Positions 1 to 12,600 of a DNA stretch of 64,000 bases are shown here, in pieces. How positions within the stretch are numbered: the stretch's first letter is position 1; each line of letters opens with the position of its first letter. The notes under the pieces are model-generated. The model was not told the origin of the DNA. It did not search any database and was given only the letters and a program-made list of their open reading frames with translations. This DNA comes from Enoplolaimus lenunculus (lineage: Eukaryota > Nematoda > Enoplea > Enoplida > Thoracostomopsidae). The position numbers were made by a program, and so were the translations under genes. Where the stretch lies: positions 62,001-126,000 of the forward strand of contig JASANG010003008.1 in the NCBI GenBank assembly GCA_030248215.1. The letters are read 5' to 3'.

Positions 1-3000
1 ATCTACAATACGTTGTTAAGTTGTTTGGTTTTACGCTAATTTTCTGCGAATCTTCGGAAATTCTTTCCTGCAAATTGTGGCAAAAGTTAAACGAAACGCA
101 CTGAAACAATAAATTTTGCAAAATACTACCGAAATTGCCGGAACCTACAGCAAAAATTCTACCGGAGCCAGTGCGGAAGCCGGAGTCCGATTTTCTGCCG
201 CAACCGGAGGCAGATCTCCGGTTCTACCCTGGCTTGTACCCTTGGTCCCTACCTTAAGCAAATCAACTAACGGTGGCCAACCAAGTATTTATTTAGTCAG
301 CAACAATCTTGTAAACTGGATACTCAGCACTATTGAAGCATGTTTCACGCTTATATAGCAATTAGCTTGTGGGTAAGGGTACGTCCCTAAGAGCAACAAG
401 TTAAAACAAGTGCTTGAGAATCGAAAATTGAGGCCTGGAAACCAAAACAAAACGCAAGATCGAGTTTCCAATATCCGAAATTTAATTTCAAATATCCGGA
501 TAACAACTTTGCAATACTTAGTAGACTGTTAAATTCAGCAAAGGCACAATCATTTGATTATCAATTTTGTTCCACATCAGCCTCCTATTCCGGTAAAAGT
601 TGTTGATCTCTGCTTCTGATGTTTTCTTCTCCGGTTGTACCCTGCTTTTAATAAATTTAATCCTACACACTAATACTGGCCTCATGGAACTGATCGTTTC
701 ATGGTTGCATTGCAACATCACTGGTCTAATATGGTTCTGTAACTTAAAAGAATAAAATGCAAGCATTCTATATATAGTTCGGCCTTACGCGTACCACGCT
801 GCTCAATCCCTCAGACACAAGGTGCAAATTTACTCAATGGCACAATATACACTACAAAAGACACGAATTTGATCTTTGTGAACGCCAATGTTACTTTTAG
901 GGGCATAACAGTAGATTAGGCGTATTCCTAAACCTAAACCTAAGCCTAAGCGTTGCAAAAAAGGTGTTCCTAAGCCTAAGCAAAAAATGTAATCTAGAAT
1001 CTAAACTTACTTTTTTATAAACCCGCCAGAAACCTGGACTCCCTTTAAAGTAATGGGCCTTCGTGAACATGGGATTGGAATAAAGATGGAAAACGCTCAC
1101 CATTAAAACTAAAATCAAGACCTGTTTCTGCAACGAAAACGTCTGTGTTAAATCATAGCTATACGTGTATGTGAATAGAAGCTACCAGAATTTCAAAAAC
1201 GAAAAATGATACAGCGAAAATTTTGACAACAAATTCGAATTATGTATGCTTAAATCTATAATTGATAATGTGAATGTTTCCTTAAAAACTCAGTCTAATA
1301 TAAAAGATAAGAAAGCAAGATTGGCTAAACACATAAGGTGCATTGGTCAAAACAACAACAGAATTGCATATTACAGCCAACAAAACAAGGGTGTAACCGG
1401 ATATCGGTTTTCGGTAAAAATCGGTATTCGTTTTCGTTACATAAATACAGAAAATTCCATTATTTTTACGCTCGAAATTAGTTATAAATCACATATATCT
1501 CGCTTTTTTTCATTTACAGATAAGCCGCAATTATATATTCGAAATCAAATAAAAATTACAAAATTGATCCCAAACCTTAAAAATTTCAGTGCATCCGCCA
1601 TTTTTTCTTTAGAATTTAAAAAAACCCGATTTTTCAAATCAAGTTTATTTTTTGTAGATTATATACATATTTTGCGAACTGTTAATATTTTGAGTAGTTT
1701 TAACGATTACTAATAGCATCGGTATGATCAAACTGACAGCCGTTAGGGGGACACGATTTCAAACAAGAGAACCACCACTTAGACGAGTATATATATAACA
1801 AGTTTCAAATATATAAATTTGAGATTTTCCCCAAGTTGTTTCAACCTTGGGCAATATTCACATAGCCAAATATCAAATCTGTAAATTTTTAAGCGCTAAT
1901 ATACACCACATTTATGGTGACTGCATAAAGTAAATAAAATCAAAACATTTTTTGACCATCAACTGCAATATCTGGCTGCAGCTTGCTAAAAATTGAAATT
2001 CCACGGACAAAGTTCAATTTCAAGTTTACGAGTTAACAAGAACCAAAAACGTAATTAAATAATGGGCAAATATCTAAGAAATTAAAAATACTTGCGTGTG
2101 GAAGTATTATATAACGTACAACTTTGAAAATTCTTAGGCAATGCGATCACACACGGAATGCAAATAATTAATTTAACGCTAAATGCATGAATTTAGCAAC
2201 ACTATACAACGCACAGCAATTAATAATTGCTGATTAATCTTTATCGATACAAGCATCGGCATCGGCACTGCAAATAAATTAACGATACCTTTTGCACTTA
2301 GCCACAGCAAAGCGTCTGATTACGAATGTGTGACGTTTCTTGCCTTTGAATTTAAAAAAAATTATTGAAATGAACAGTTTTAATTGTATTATATAATATA
2401 GTGTTTCACAATTGTTGGCTTCCGAGAATTTGTTCATTATGCATCATGTATTAAAAATGGTACCGGATTCGGCATTTGCATCGGTTCGGCAACAACTTTG
2501 GAATTGGCACATCACAATATATCAAAAAAAAACCTGTTCACAATCACAGTTTGCACGATAATGCAGTATATGCAATAATGTTACAGTGCGATCAATATAT
2601 AGCTACAATATTGATGCCAGGGTTGTTCGCCGTAAAAAAAATTACCAGAAGAAATGATTTTTTACGAAGGGTGTTGTAAAAAAATGGAAAATAATTAAAC
2701 GTTCTTCAAACATAACCTGCAACTAAATTTGTCTATCATTTTAATAAAAAAGTTGTTTTAGGTCCCAAGGTCGGACTTCCGAAAAAACACGAATTCCGGA
2801 TGCATCATGCCTGTAATGTTAATGTTGCTACCTATCTTTTATTTCTTGCGTTTAAGGACAATTATACCTTCTTAGATATATCGTGATTTTATCCTCTACT
2901 GAGTTACATTATTACTTGTGCGCGCGTTTCAGGGAATATTAACGTAAAAAATTCAGTCAGACAAAGAATGAAGTTATTCCATGTTTTAGGAAAAATAAAA

Positions 3001-3595
3001 AAACATTTTATCTGGTCATAATTTTTTCCGGCGCGCAAAATAATTATTATACAAAACTACAAGCTGTACCCGGCTAAGAGCAGGGACGGTCAGCCTCGGT
3101 TAACAACCAAAACCAAAACTGCAAACCAAAGATCAAGACCAAATACGACACTAAACCTGTTAGGTTGGGTTATTTTCACGCAGTAGCCGAATGACACTTC
3201 TTGAGGTTATCAAACATAAAGTGAGGTTTTTAAGAATTTACTGAATTTTGTCATTCTCATTCAGTCGTACGCAAATTAGTAATAAGCGAAAACCATATTT
3301 GCAAGAGTAAAATACTCATTTGGTTTCCGAGTTTCAGTCTCGGGATTTAAAACATACAGAGACTCTAAAAGCGCAATCAAGCCCGAGACCAAATTAAAAC
3401 CGAGACATGCCGCTTCAGAGACTTCCATTCCTGCTAAATAGAGTAATGGCAAGAGGTGCACTTACAAAGTATTGTGGCGGATGTAATATATTGGTTGGAA
3501 AAGCCAACTAGTAAACGAATACACAATGTCGCTTCTGTGTAAGCCCATGTACATCACAGTAATGGTCCATTGATCAATCAATTATACGGAATTAT
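1..3595. other. Gene-free 3' flank of the FUOM-like gene
   Basis: No coding exon is recognised here. The stretch holds a truncated copy of a dispersed repeat at 1-235, whose text recurs near 22290-22510. It also holds a TTAGGC-type inverted-repeat element at about 889-1057, and an AT-rich repeat at about 1389-1690 that starts with GTGTAACCGGATATC and recurs at 24848, 28183 and 42255. A 20-codon piece at about 690-735 on the minus strand has an acceptor-like TTACAG and could be an exon, but its frame does not continue the neighbouring gene. An open frame of 155 codons at 1246-1713 overlaps the AT-rich repeat and is not believed. Confidence 0.5.
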
Positions 3596-6500
3596 TCATT
3601 TTCGTAGAATGATGTTGTCGTATAACGACGGTTCCCTGAAAGTCATTAGCGTCAAAATATACAGAAGCGAAAGGAAACTGTACTTATGCGACTAGATAAT
3701 CGTTCCGGCTAAAAATCGAAATACTGCTCCGCTATTTCATATGCCTGGTAGATATTTATCCTTGAAAAGTATAGCATACAATATTTTTGTTTATTAAACT
3801 GATGATCATGACCAAAGTGACAATATTTCGCAGTGACTTTTCTTAGAAACGGTAGAAACAAGTATATACATCAGAGAACATTCAACATTACAACCCTGTA
3901 GGACGAACAAAATCACAGCTAATTATAGCAAAATACTAAATTAGCGTGGTTAATTTTGACTTTTTGTTCGAAATTTGCAATTAATATACGGCTCCATCTT
4001 GAGTCGGATATTCAAGTATCCGGCTCCGGCTCCAATTCTTGTCGTATCCAGCCGCTCCGTAATCTTTAAGCCTTTGCTGTACTCTAGCGAAAAATACGAT
4101 CTCACAACTGATTGCATGAAGATATTACTGAACTTAGAACAACAAAATGTCCATGAAAGAAAAATATCAGACACTAACCTGGTATGCACAATTGCATATG
4201 CGTTAGAAGCTTTTGCATGAAATTCGCCAAGCTCCAAGTACTGGAAAGTCACCTAAACAAAAATTATAATTAACAAAAACATTGATTCAATATCAAGAGT
4301 ATCATGAATTTACTCATTATAATATTGGCTATGGCTTGTCTCATGTTAATAAGCCCATCCACCAAGGAGACACATACACTGGAAAACTTAGAGACTGGTA
4401 GGTTTAGGCTTAAGATTACAATTATGGTAAAGCATACATTCAGGATTAGGATTAAGACCGGTGGGCAGACCGCTATAATTAACATGGCCAATTCTATTTA
4501 TAAAGCGTTTCGTTTGTCAGCATAGTTTTGCAAATGGTGACGTCAAAAATTGAAACATTCAAAGCAAAAAAACGCTCCTATATTTGTGTAGTCCAAACTT
4601 TATTTTACAATCTAAAAGACTTTATTTGTCAAAAGGCGCTATCAGAACATAATCACTAAAATATTGAAAAAATTTGTCGAAACTGTTAACACGCATGATT
4701 TATTTTTTCCACGCTAGTCGATATATGCGTGTTTACTGTTTATGTAGTTCAGTTTCGCTCTAGCTGTGCCGTTATTATACTATCAGTTAATTTGTAGTTT
4801 CCTGTCGTTAAAACTTTGTTTCACGTGATGCCGGAAATACAAAAATCATATACATACAGTAACAAAACTTTTTTAAACAGGAATAAGCATTCTGAGCATG
4901 CGCCGTCATGAATTTGACAAAACTGTCATAATATTATGACAACTTTAAACATCATATATATATATATAAACTTCACTCCTATACGTTCGTAATAAGGCAT
5001 TATACATAAAATAAATAATCCGCTAACCTCTTACCCAGTTACAGATTCGTAAATCTTCCAAATGGGTGGTGTTTGCTCAGCCTCTCCAGGTTTCAAAACA
5101 GCGACCTGAAACTTTCCTATAACGCTGCAACTACATAATTCAACATAAACCATATAAAATTGCAAACAAACGACTGCAAACTTGAAAACAACATGCTTTT
5201 TCACATAATAACACAAAGTCGCAGTACGTTAAAACAGTAAAAACTAAGGTTTGGATATTCTAAGCACGTGCCTTAAACATAAATAGCAGCGAAATTTAAA
5301 AATACAACGCTAAACTTTTGAGTAGTCCATCGACGCTTTTTTCGGTCAATATTAATACTTTTATTTTACACATTTGTACAAAATACCGAGGTCACTAGCT
5401 ACACATCACGGCACGGAGCAACCAAATACCAAAAAACTCGGAGACGAATACTTTAATATCCGGCTCCAGAGTGCATATTTCTGCAAAGCAATATTTCATC
5501 ACGCTCATTTTGTATGACTTTCTATCATTTTTTTATAATTTTGTATCTACAAACGTTTTAATATTACATGGATCGTATTCTTGGATACATTGATTTCCTT
5601 CTATCATTTCGAACAAAAATTAAAGCGAAACATTGTTATTTAGATCATGAATAACAGTTTAATAGCGTTTTGTCTTACTTTCAAGCAATAAATATCCAGC
5701 AATTTATAATACCGGAGCCGGATATAGTTTTTGCCGTCTCTGGAACCGGATATCCGGCTACACCCCGTTACACACAACTGCTACATCACTGCTCATAAAC
5801 CAATTTTTTTACTTAACATGAAAAAACATAATAATTATACCGGAATTGGAGAGACTTCGTCCAACGGAAACAACGACAGAATAGCCCCGAGTAAGACAGG
5901 AAAAAGATGTCCGAAAAATTAAATACGCATCAAACAACAACCAAAACATACCGTAGGACCACAAAACCAACAAAGCTATTTATTAACTCTACTCATATAT
6001 CAATAATTATATGTGTTGTAGATGCGCGAATATATTGTACAAACGTCAAATACCTACGCGTTTGCTCACGCTAACACATCATAAAGCGGTGGGGCTGACC
6101 AGAGGCAGTTTTAAGATTTTCACTTGTTAACCCCAACGCAAGATATTCTCGGTGGCAAACCGTCTCAAATGTTAATGTGAATGACGCATAACTGCGACAA
6201 AAAATTACATATTGAGCTCAGATTTGTCCTCGGATCAAAAGAGTCAATCTCTGAGTTTAAAACAAAAAAATAGTACGGGTACAATTACGCCTAATTAAAC
6301 CAAACACAAACCCTGTTGCCCACTATTTTACGATTACACTCAAAACAGACACTTGCTAGTAATTACGTTCAATTACCTTGGAGTTCTATTTACTCCATTA
6401 AAACTTGTACCGTTTCCATAGAAAAATTGAGAAATTTGCGTATGTTTTGCAAATAATGACATCGAGTTAGCGTTTGCGCAATTAAACGAATGTATACATA

Positions 6501-7369
6501 AGTAAACCGAATTCAACAATTGTAAATAACCTGGGGATGAAAAACCTGCAATTTAGTAACATTATGACCTCAAAACGTACCATCAGCGCGAATTTCTTTC
6601 GGTACATTTCGACAAACTTTCGTCGTTGGAAAATGAATGTCAGCTAATACTAAAACAATAAATGCCAGTATATAACATTTTAACACGAATAAATATATGT
6701 CTTACCTGTTTAAGCAAAAAATATCCAAATACAATAACTACAAAATTTCAAGTCTTTTCACCATTCGAGATATAGGAAATATATAAATTAAATTTCTTCT
6801 GCGTATATTAAAAATAATTTTTTTAATTAATGTTGCATAAAAGAACAGGAACATAATTCTCAGAATATGACACTTTGAAACTGGCCCATGTTTATTTGAT
6901 AGAAGCATCGAAAAAATTCATACAGAATAATTTAGAGCCAGCTTAATGGCCAAATTCAAGAACACCTCTTTCTAGATCGGCTAAGATGTAATTTATAATT
7001 TTAAATACACTTTAAAAGACGATTAGGCTGCTAAATTTTGAATGTGCATATTTTCGGCCCATGTATAGAACAGGGCCGGAACGTTTTGCGGCGGGACTGT
7101 AACAGAGTAAGCTTAAAGCTTTAGACTAATTTTTTGCTTACGCTTAGGCTTATGTATATTCTTATTCTTATGCTTAGGCTTAGGAATATGCTTATACTAC
7201 TGTTCCGGCCTTGTTCTATATATACATTGGCCCTATTTTCTCAAATACTTTATGTTCCTTTGTCCACAAATAAGCACTGTAGTTTACCTATTTCGTCAAA
7301 CGCGCCCAATGACGATAAAGCATGCAAAAGATCAGGCGAAATTACCGTTGGAATGCCTTTAAGGCCCAT
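3596..7369 (-). CDS. FUOM: Fucose mutarotase-like protein (RbsD/FucU family), multi-exon
   Basis: FUOM-family enzymes interconvert the alpha and beta anomers of L-fucose in the cytosol. Five minus-strand exons are recognised: 7288-7369 (start ATG at 7369 in a good AACATGG context), 6581-6643, 5035-5105 (or to 5116), 4179-4252 and 3596-3635 (stop). Exon 1 begins MGLKGIPTVISPDLLHALSS, like the family's LKGVPALLSPELLYAL. Exon 2 gives DIHFPTTK and EIRADG, like DLNFP and EIRADG. The last exons give NAYAIVHT and LYDNIILRK, like KAFAVVATGE and LYGNLILRK. Exons 1-2 and 4179/3596 join in phase. The segment matching the family's helix before LPLDTYV was not found, and a short piece before 4252 may be missing. 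The usual catalytic His of the GHGDE motif is Ala (GAFDE), while the Asp of ADIHFP and the YxN pair remain. It may be a divergent paralogue, a pseudoenzyme or an incomplete model. Family assignment is strong; activity is doubtful. Confidence 0.82.
7056..7233. repeat. TTAGGC-bearing inverted-repeat element, family B, copy 1
   Basis: The ends read GGCCCATGTATAGAACAGGG and its reverse complement, and the interior is rich in CTTAGG-type hexamers. It lies in the first intron of the FUOM-like gene, close to exon 1. The same ends and interior recur at about 29952-30161, 38993-39160, 43601-43765, 45069-45265, 52900-53090 and 59632-59790. No transposase frame is present, so this is a non-autonomous DNA element. 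Confidence 0.75.
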
Positions 7370-9669
7370 GTTTTCCTTTTTTAACAAGGAAGCGTTAAAT
7401 AATACCGGTAACGTAAGACTGCATATATATCTTTTACACATCCAATGTAAGTTGCCGTGTTTACCAGTATGCAAGTATTAAATTGTGCAGCATAGAATGT
7501 TAACCGTTCGTTTATCATTGGTGCGATGTTAAACTAAAATGATCTGGTGGTCCATATCCTATGTACTCTTAGGAACATTGACACTGAGCGCATACCAAAA
7601 ATTTGCAGATATTTATTTTGCACAATGGGATTAAGTTTTGTTCCCCGTCAGCACCAGACGGTCGATGTGTTCACGTAGGCAATATCATTGAAAGTTAAGC
7701 TAAACCAAGTTACTTACAGTAGATGCTATCATGACACGCAGTCGCTTATGCTACTGACTCCCGGGGAGGTTAAACTGCAGACATGAATGTAATCTCTGCG
7801 TTAGTTGCAAGCAATTTTTGTTTCAAATTTCCAACTTTTGCAGTAGACGTCGGAGTGAGAGGAGCTCAAATGCGGGAAAAGCACCTCAGCCTACTTGCGA
7901 AACACCAAGTATAGATAGATCATTCTAGCCCCGTATTTTCGTAATACCCAGATTTGCAATTTCTCAAATCCAAACCACGGATCCAGAATTTCTCAGGCAT
8001 AATCCAGATTCGGAATTTTTCGGCGAAAATACCCGGAATAACCGGCACACACGGACGCGGCTTTAAAAATTATGCAATTAAAAGGTATCAAAAATTCTAT
8101 CCAAGCCTTTAGGTTGACCTCCGTTTTTAATACGCTAGCTAGGACCCTTACGTCAGATAGGGTCTTGAAACCGTGAGGAATTGGTTTCTCTCGTGCTTCC
8201 GTCGCCGCGAAGGCTGATTTACAAGGAAGGAATTAGTGGCGGATCCAGGAAACTCGGAAATGGGGGACCGCACGAGTCTGGAAGCATTCGCGACCCAGAA
8301 GCCATACGCCATGTTAGTGCTAAACGTATGCAGGAGAAATAGGTGAACATACGCCTTCCGATGGTTCCTCAGGCGGATACAGGATGAGGAGCATTGTCTC
8401 TAACGCGCCAGCAGTCCTACGGTGTTAAAATTGGTATACAAATGGTTTCGTAACCAAACCGGAACTCCAATTGTATTCCTCTACTATATAAAGGTCATCT
8501 TGAACAAGAGTTTCACGCAATAGTATATCTGTTGCGACGGCAGAAGAAAGTCTTGAAATGCCGGCATATCTACTAAACATATAGGTTAAAAGCAATCCCA
8601 TAAATAAAACACCGATACTAAATTTTTAGTTTGAAAAAACTGCATATATTACTAGAATACGAACAGCTGTAACACCGCATTCTGCTTACAGTCATTAAAA
8701 GACCACAAAGAGGAAGTTTTATTTATCGTATTAACATATGACATCAATAAACTAACCCGGCAGGGCGACGGACAGTAAAATTTTTTTAAAAAGTATAGTA
8801 ATACAACTCAGCTATACGAGAGTAGGTTTTTTTCACCGTGATATACAAAGAAATATACAAAAGTGATAAATAAATTGAAGGATAAGTGGGAAAAACTACA
8901 AATATATAGTAATATAGCATAGTTAAACAGTGATGGAACATGGCATGATTCATTCAGTTCGTGTTAAGAAGTGAGCAGCGAACAAGTGCTGCGAAATACT
9001 GAAGTAATAATATTAATTATAAGCAATCTAAAATTTATTGACATTACAGAAGATAATGTACACGGGTTAAGTCTGTATTAAACATTACAAATTTGACGAT
9101 TTTAACACTAATGATAAACCTTGATTTATTATATGTACATATATAAGAGAGAGAAAAGGTTTACTTAATACCAATAGAATTCCAGTGTAGGTGATCTAAA
9201 AATCGCAGTTGATTTCGTTTGTATGTAACACACGACTTCAAATCTAATTCAAAGTTTACAACTGGAACTACTTGCAGCTGCAACTACTGTAACCAACACC
9301 GACAAGCATTAAATATTCGTATAACTAGAACAATTATTTACAATAAATTTCACGCTTAACCCAAAACTGAAGCATGTTAACAGCTTATAATAGCATATTA
9401 ATGAAAAACCATCAAAGCAAACTATAAATTATATGTGACAGCGCGCTGATTCATGGCAGAAAGTCAGTCATCAATAAATATTACCACTTGCCCACTACGA
9501 AATAATTTGTTTCTTGCAATGATGTGTTCAAAATAACCCATGTACTCTAAGATAACAACAACTACCTTCGGTGAAAACCGACATCTTAACAAAATAATAA
9601 TAATTATAATAAACTAACTGAAGCGAACAATATCAAGGTAATTACATAATTTTGCACAAAGCATAAGCA
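7370..9669. other. Intergenic stretch between the TACC and FUOM-like genes
   Basis: No exon that fits either neighbour was recognised. The region 7780-8450 is somewhat less AT-rich but full of stops in all frames. A short frame near 8495-8575 (minus, starting MPAFQDFLLPS) has no clear splice partner. This stretch should contain the promoter of the FUOM-like gene and the 3' UTR of TACC, but I see no decisive TATA or poly(A) signal. Confidence 0.4.
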
Positions 9670-12600
9670 TCATTTGTTCTGCCCAGCAGCTTTTGCAATC
9701 AGCTCGTCACAGATTGCCGTTAGCTCCAATATTTCTTTATTCTGAAATATAGGCATGTAATCTAAAAGTAATAAACGCCAATATGTAATGTACGACAAAT
9801 TTAAAATGCTGTAAAATTATTCACAATACAGAAATGAAGATGCCCAAACTTTTCAATAGTTCTATTTAAAAACAAGATTATTAACATCGATGAGGCAGAC
9901 AAAAATGAATCCTGGTTCATTTACGATGGAATATAAATGTAAAAAACACTGATTACTTTTTGTTCTAATGTTGTTTGTAGCGATTCAATTTGTAAATCAG
10001 CTTTCTTCAGCTGAGCGCGAAGGCCTAATGTATCAGTTTCTCGCAACATCTGGAGACGATCGATTTCAGAATTTGCCCTAGAATGTGAAAATTAGCATAA
10101 CTTGAAGCATCACGCACGCTTCTTTTGATAGTGCTCGTTCCCCAGTTGATGGGGCTATATTTGTCATGCATAATGTTACCTCAGATTGGGATCCTGAAAA
10201 TCCCCATACTAATTCGCGTTATATAACAAGCACTCTGCTCCCTCCCGACTGAGAATGTAAATCGTATTTGGGGCCGCGAATGCTAGAATCCGATAACGCA
10301 GAATGCAACAAAATATCATACTTTGAGTTTATATATCCCTTGTGCAACCCAAATAAGCCAGCAATTTGTAATTAAAACCATCAAAACTTAAGGAAATGTT
10401 GTAAAACTACAACGCAGCAAGTTACATATCATGAACGAAATCGGACTGACAGGATTACCGAGGCCCACCTTTCTAAACTTTAGTTTTCTTTAATTTTTGC
10501 AACCGAATCTAATATAGAATTAATAAATTGTTATTGTTATGTACTAACTAATTCAATCGGTAGAGCGCTCACTTATCAAGTTTATCTTCAGCCTGTTCTT
10601 TCAAACGGTACACTCGATCCTCCGACGCCTTTAATTTTTCTCTGTAGTCCGATAATTTAGTTTTTAGCTTTTCTTCATTCTGTAACACAAAACTCATTCA
10701 GGAATCTAACACTACGGGCTGCAGAACAATCAGTTACGTCACAGTTTTGCATTAAAAGCATAAATTTCTTCAGGTATCATATTGTTGCAACAAATCGACC
10801 GTGAACATAAATATCTAATAATAACAGCTTCAATTTTCCAAAAATAAGCTTCTATAATTATATTCTTTTAATCTAACATCACAGCTAACCGATTTAAATT
10901 CTTCCGATGCAACTTTTAACTTTTCGTAACGCCTGTGCAACTCTGCGAAAGACGATTCTACGCCACTCAGATCTTCCAACGCCTATAACAAAAAAATCAG
11001 GTAACGAAATATAAGGTTTATTTAATCACAAAATAAGGGATTCTTGTGATGGTTTTCGCTAAGCTCACTGCGAAGTCATCCTCCATATTATGTTTCTAAA
11101 AAACTGACCTTAGTGTTCGAAGCAACGAAACTTACCCACAATTACAACTGGGCTAAAGTGTACAATGCAGTATGACGTTAAGTTTATGATAGATATTTAA
11201 ATACTGGAAAATATCACAACACTAATAACAACCAGTCTTAGTAGGACATGTATTAGCGAAGCTTGGACCCACTTACTGACAATATGCTCATATAGTTAAT
11301 ATTGTAATTAGCGACAGAGTTCCAACCGGAACTAAATTTTGTCGGAAGCGGAATTGGAATCGGAATCAAATGTTTTGTCGGTACTGGAATCGGAATCAGA
11401 ATTTAAGTTTTAGTAATACTATAAAAAGTAAGTGTATTACTTTTGTTGCCATATGCCAGTTTGCATTATTGTTTACATTTTCAGTAAAAATAGTTTGTGA
11501 CCAAGTTACGATATTAATAGAGTCCTGCCAATTCTCAAAGTTAGCCTTAATTATACCTGGTAACGAAATCATGGGCAGACGAAAAGCTATCATAGTGCAT
11601 ATATAAACCAATTTCAACCAGCCGGTAGCTAAAACGCAACCTCTTCTCTGTTAGATCACCGAAAAACAATTCCGGCATCGTAATAGCACTCAGTCGGAAC
11701 CGGACTCGGAACCCAAATTTTATCGGAATTTTAGCCGGAGTCGGAATTTAGTTGGAGCCCTGATTAGCACAGTATCCCACTAATTTGCGAGTATGAAGTT
11801 TTCAAAACACATATTTAACGGAACATACTGTTTCGTCGAAAAAAACCATTATATGCTTTTAAAATTATATAATGCACTCAAATGCTATAGCTGACAAAGC
11901 TGACAAGCTAATTAGCGTGTAGCGAATTGTTTTTAAGCGTTTTAATTTCTAAACGCTATATTTAATAAAGCCAATATATAGTAAAACAATTTAAAAAAGA
12001 CCCTATTTTAGAATTAACCAATTATTCAAATTAGACAGCAGCTAATAAACGGCTTAGAATTTTAAAACTCAATGTGAGGGTATCAACCCAGGATACTAAG
12101 CTTTCAAACAAAAAATTTATCCGTATGGGTCCAGCGGTTCCTGAGATTCTCCGTTGCCGTCAGACCGGTTCCTGAGATTCTCGTCACGGGCAGACGAAAA
12201 GCTATCATAGTGCATATATAAACCAATTTCAACCAGCCGGTAGCTAAAACGCAACCTCTTCTCTGTTAGATCACCGAAAAACAATTCCGGCATCGTAATA
12301 GCACTCAGTCGGAACCGGACTCGGAACCCAAATTTTATCGGAATTTTAGCCGGAGTCGGAATTCCGTTGGAGCCCTGATTAGCAAAGTATCCCACTAATT
12401 TGCGAGTATGAAGTTTTCAAAACACATATTTAACGGAACATACTGTTTCGTCGAAAGAAACCATTATATGCTTTTAAAATTATATAATGCACTCAAATGC
12501 TATAGCTGACAAAGCTGACAAGCTAATTAGCGTGTAGCGAATTGTTTTTAAGCGTTTTAATTTCTAAACGCTATATTTAATAAAGCCAATATATAGTAAA

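Noticed and set aside
690-735. Possible minus-strand exon, NHIRPVMLQCNHETISSMRP
   Set aside because: It lies beyond the recognised FUOM stop at 3596, opens in one phase only, and no partner exon was found; too weak to call.
1246-1713. 155-codon plus-strand open frame
   Set aside because: It runs across an AT-rich dispersed repeat with low-complexity Lys/Asn/Ile/Phe content and no splice sites or family resemblance.
4304-4491. Possible FUOM exon, minus frame with VCVSLVDGLINMRQAIANII
   Set aside because: It follows a TTTTCCAG and looks coding-like, and its start phase fits exon 5035, but its only donor gives the wrong phase for the exon at 4179 and the peptide does not resemble the family segment.
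12117-12395. 92-codon minus-strand frame
   Set aside because: It spans the junction of the 615 bp tandem duplication and has no splice or family support.
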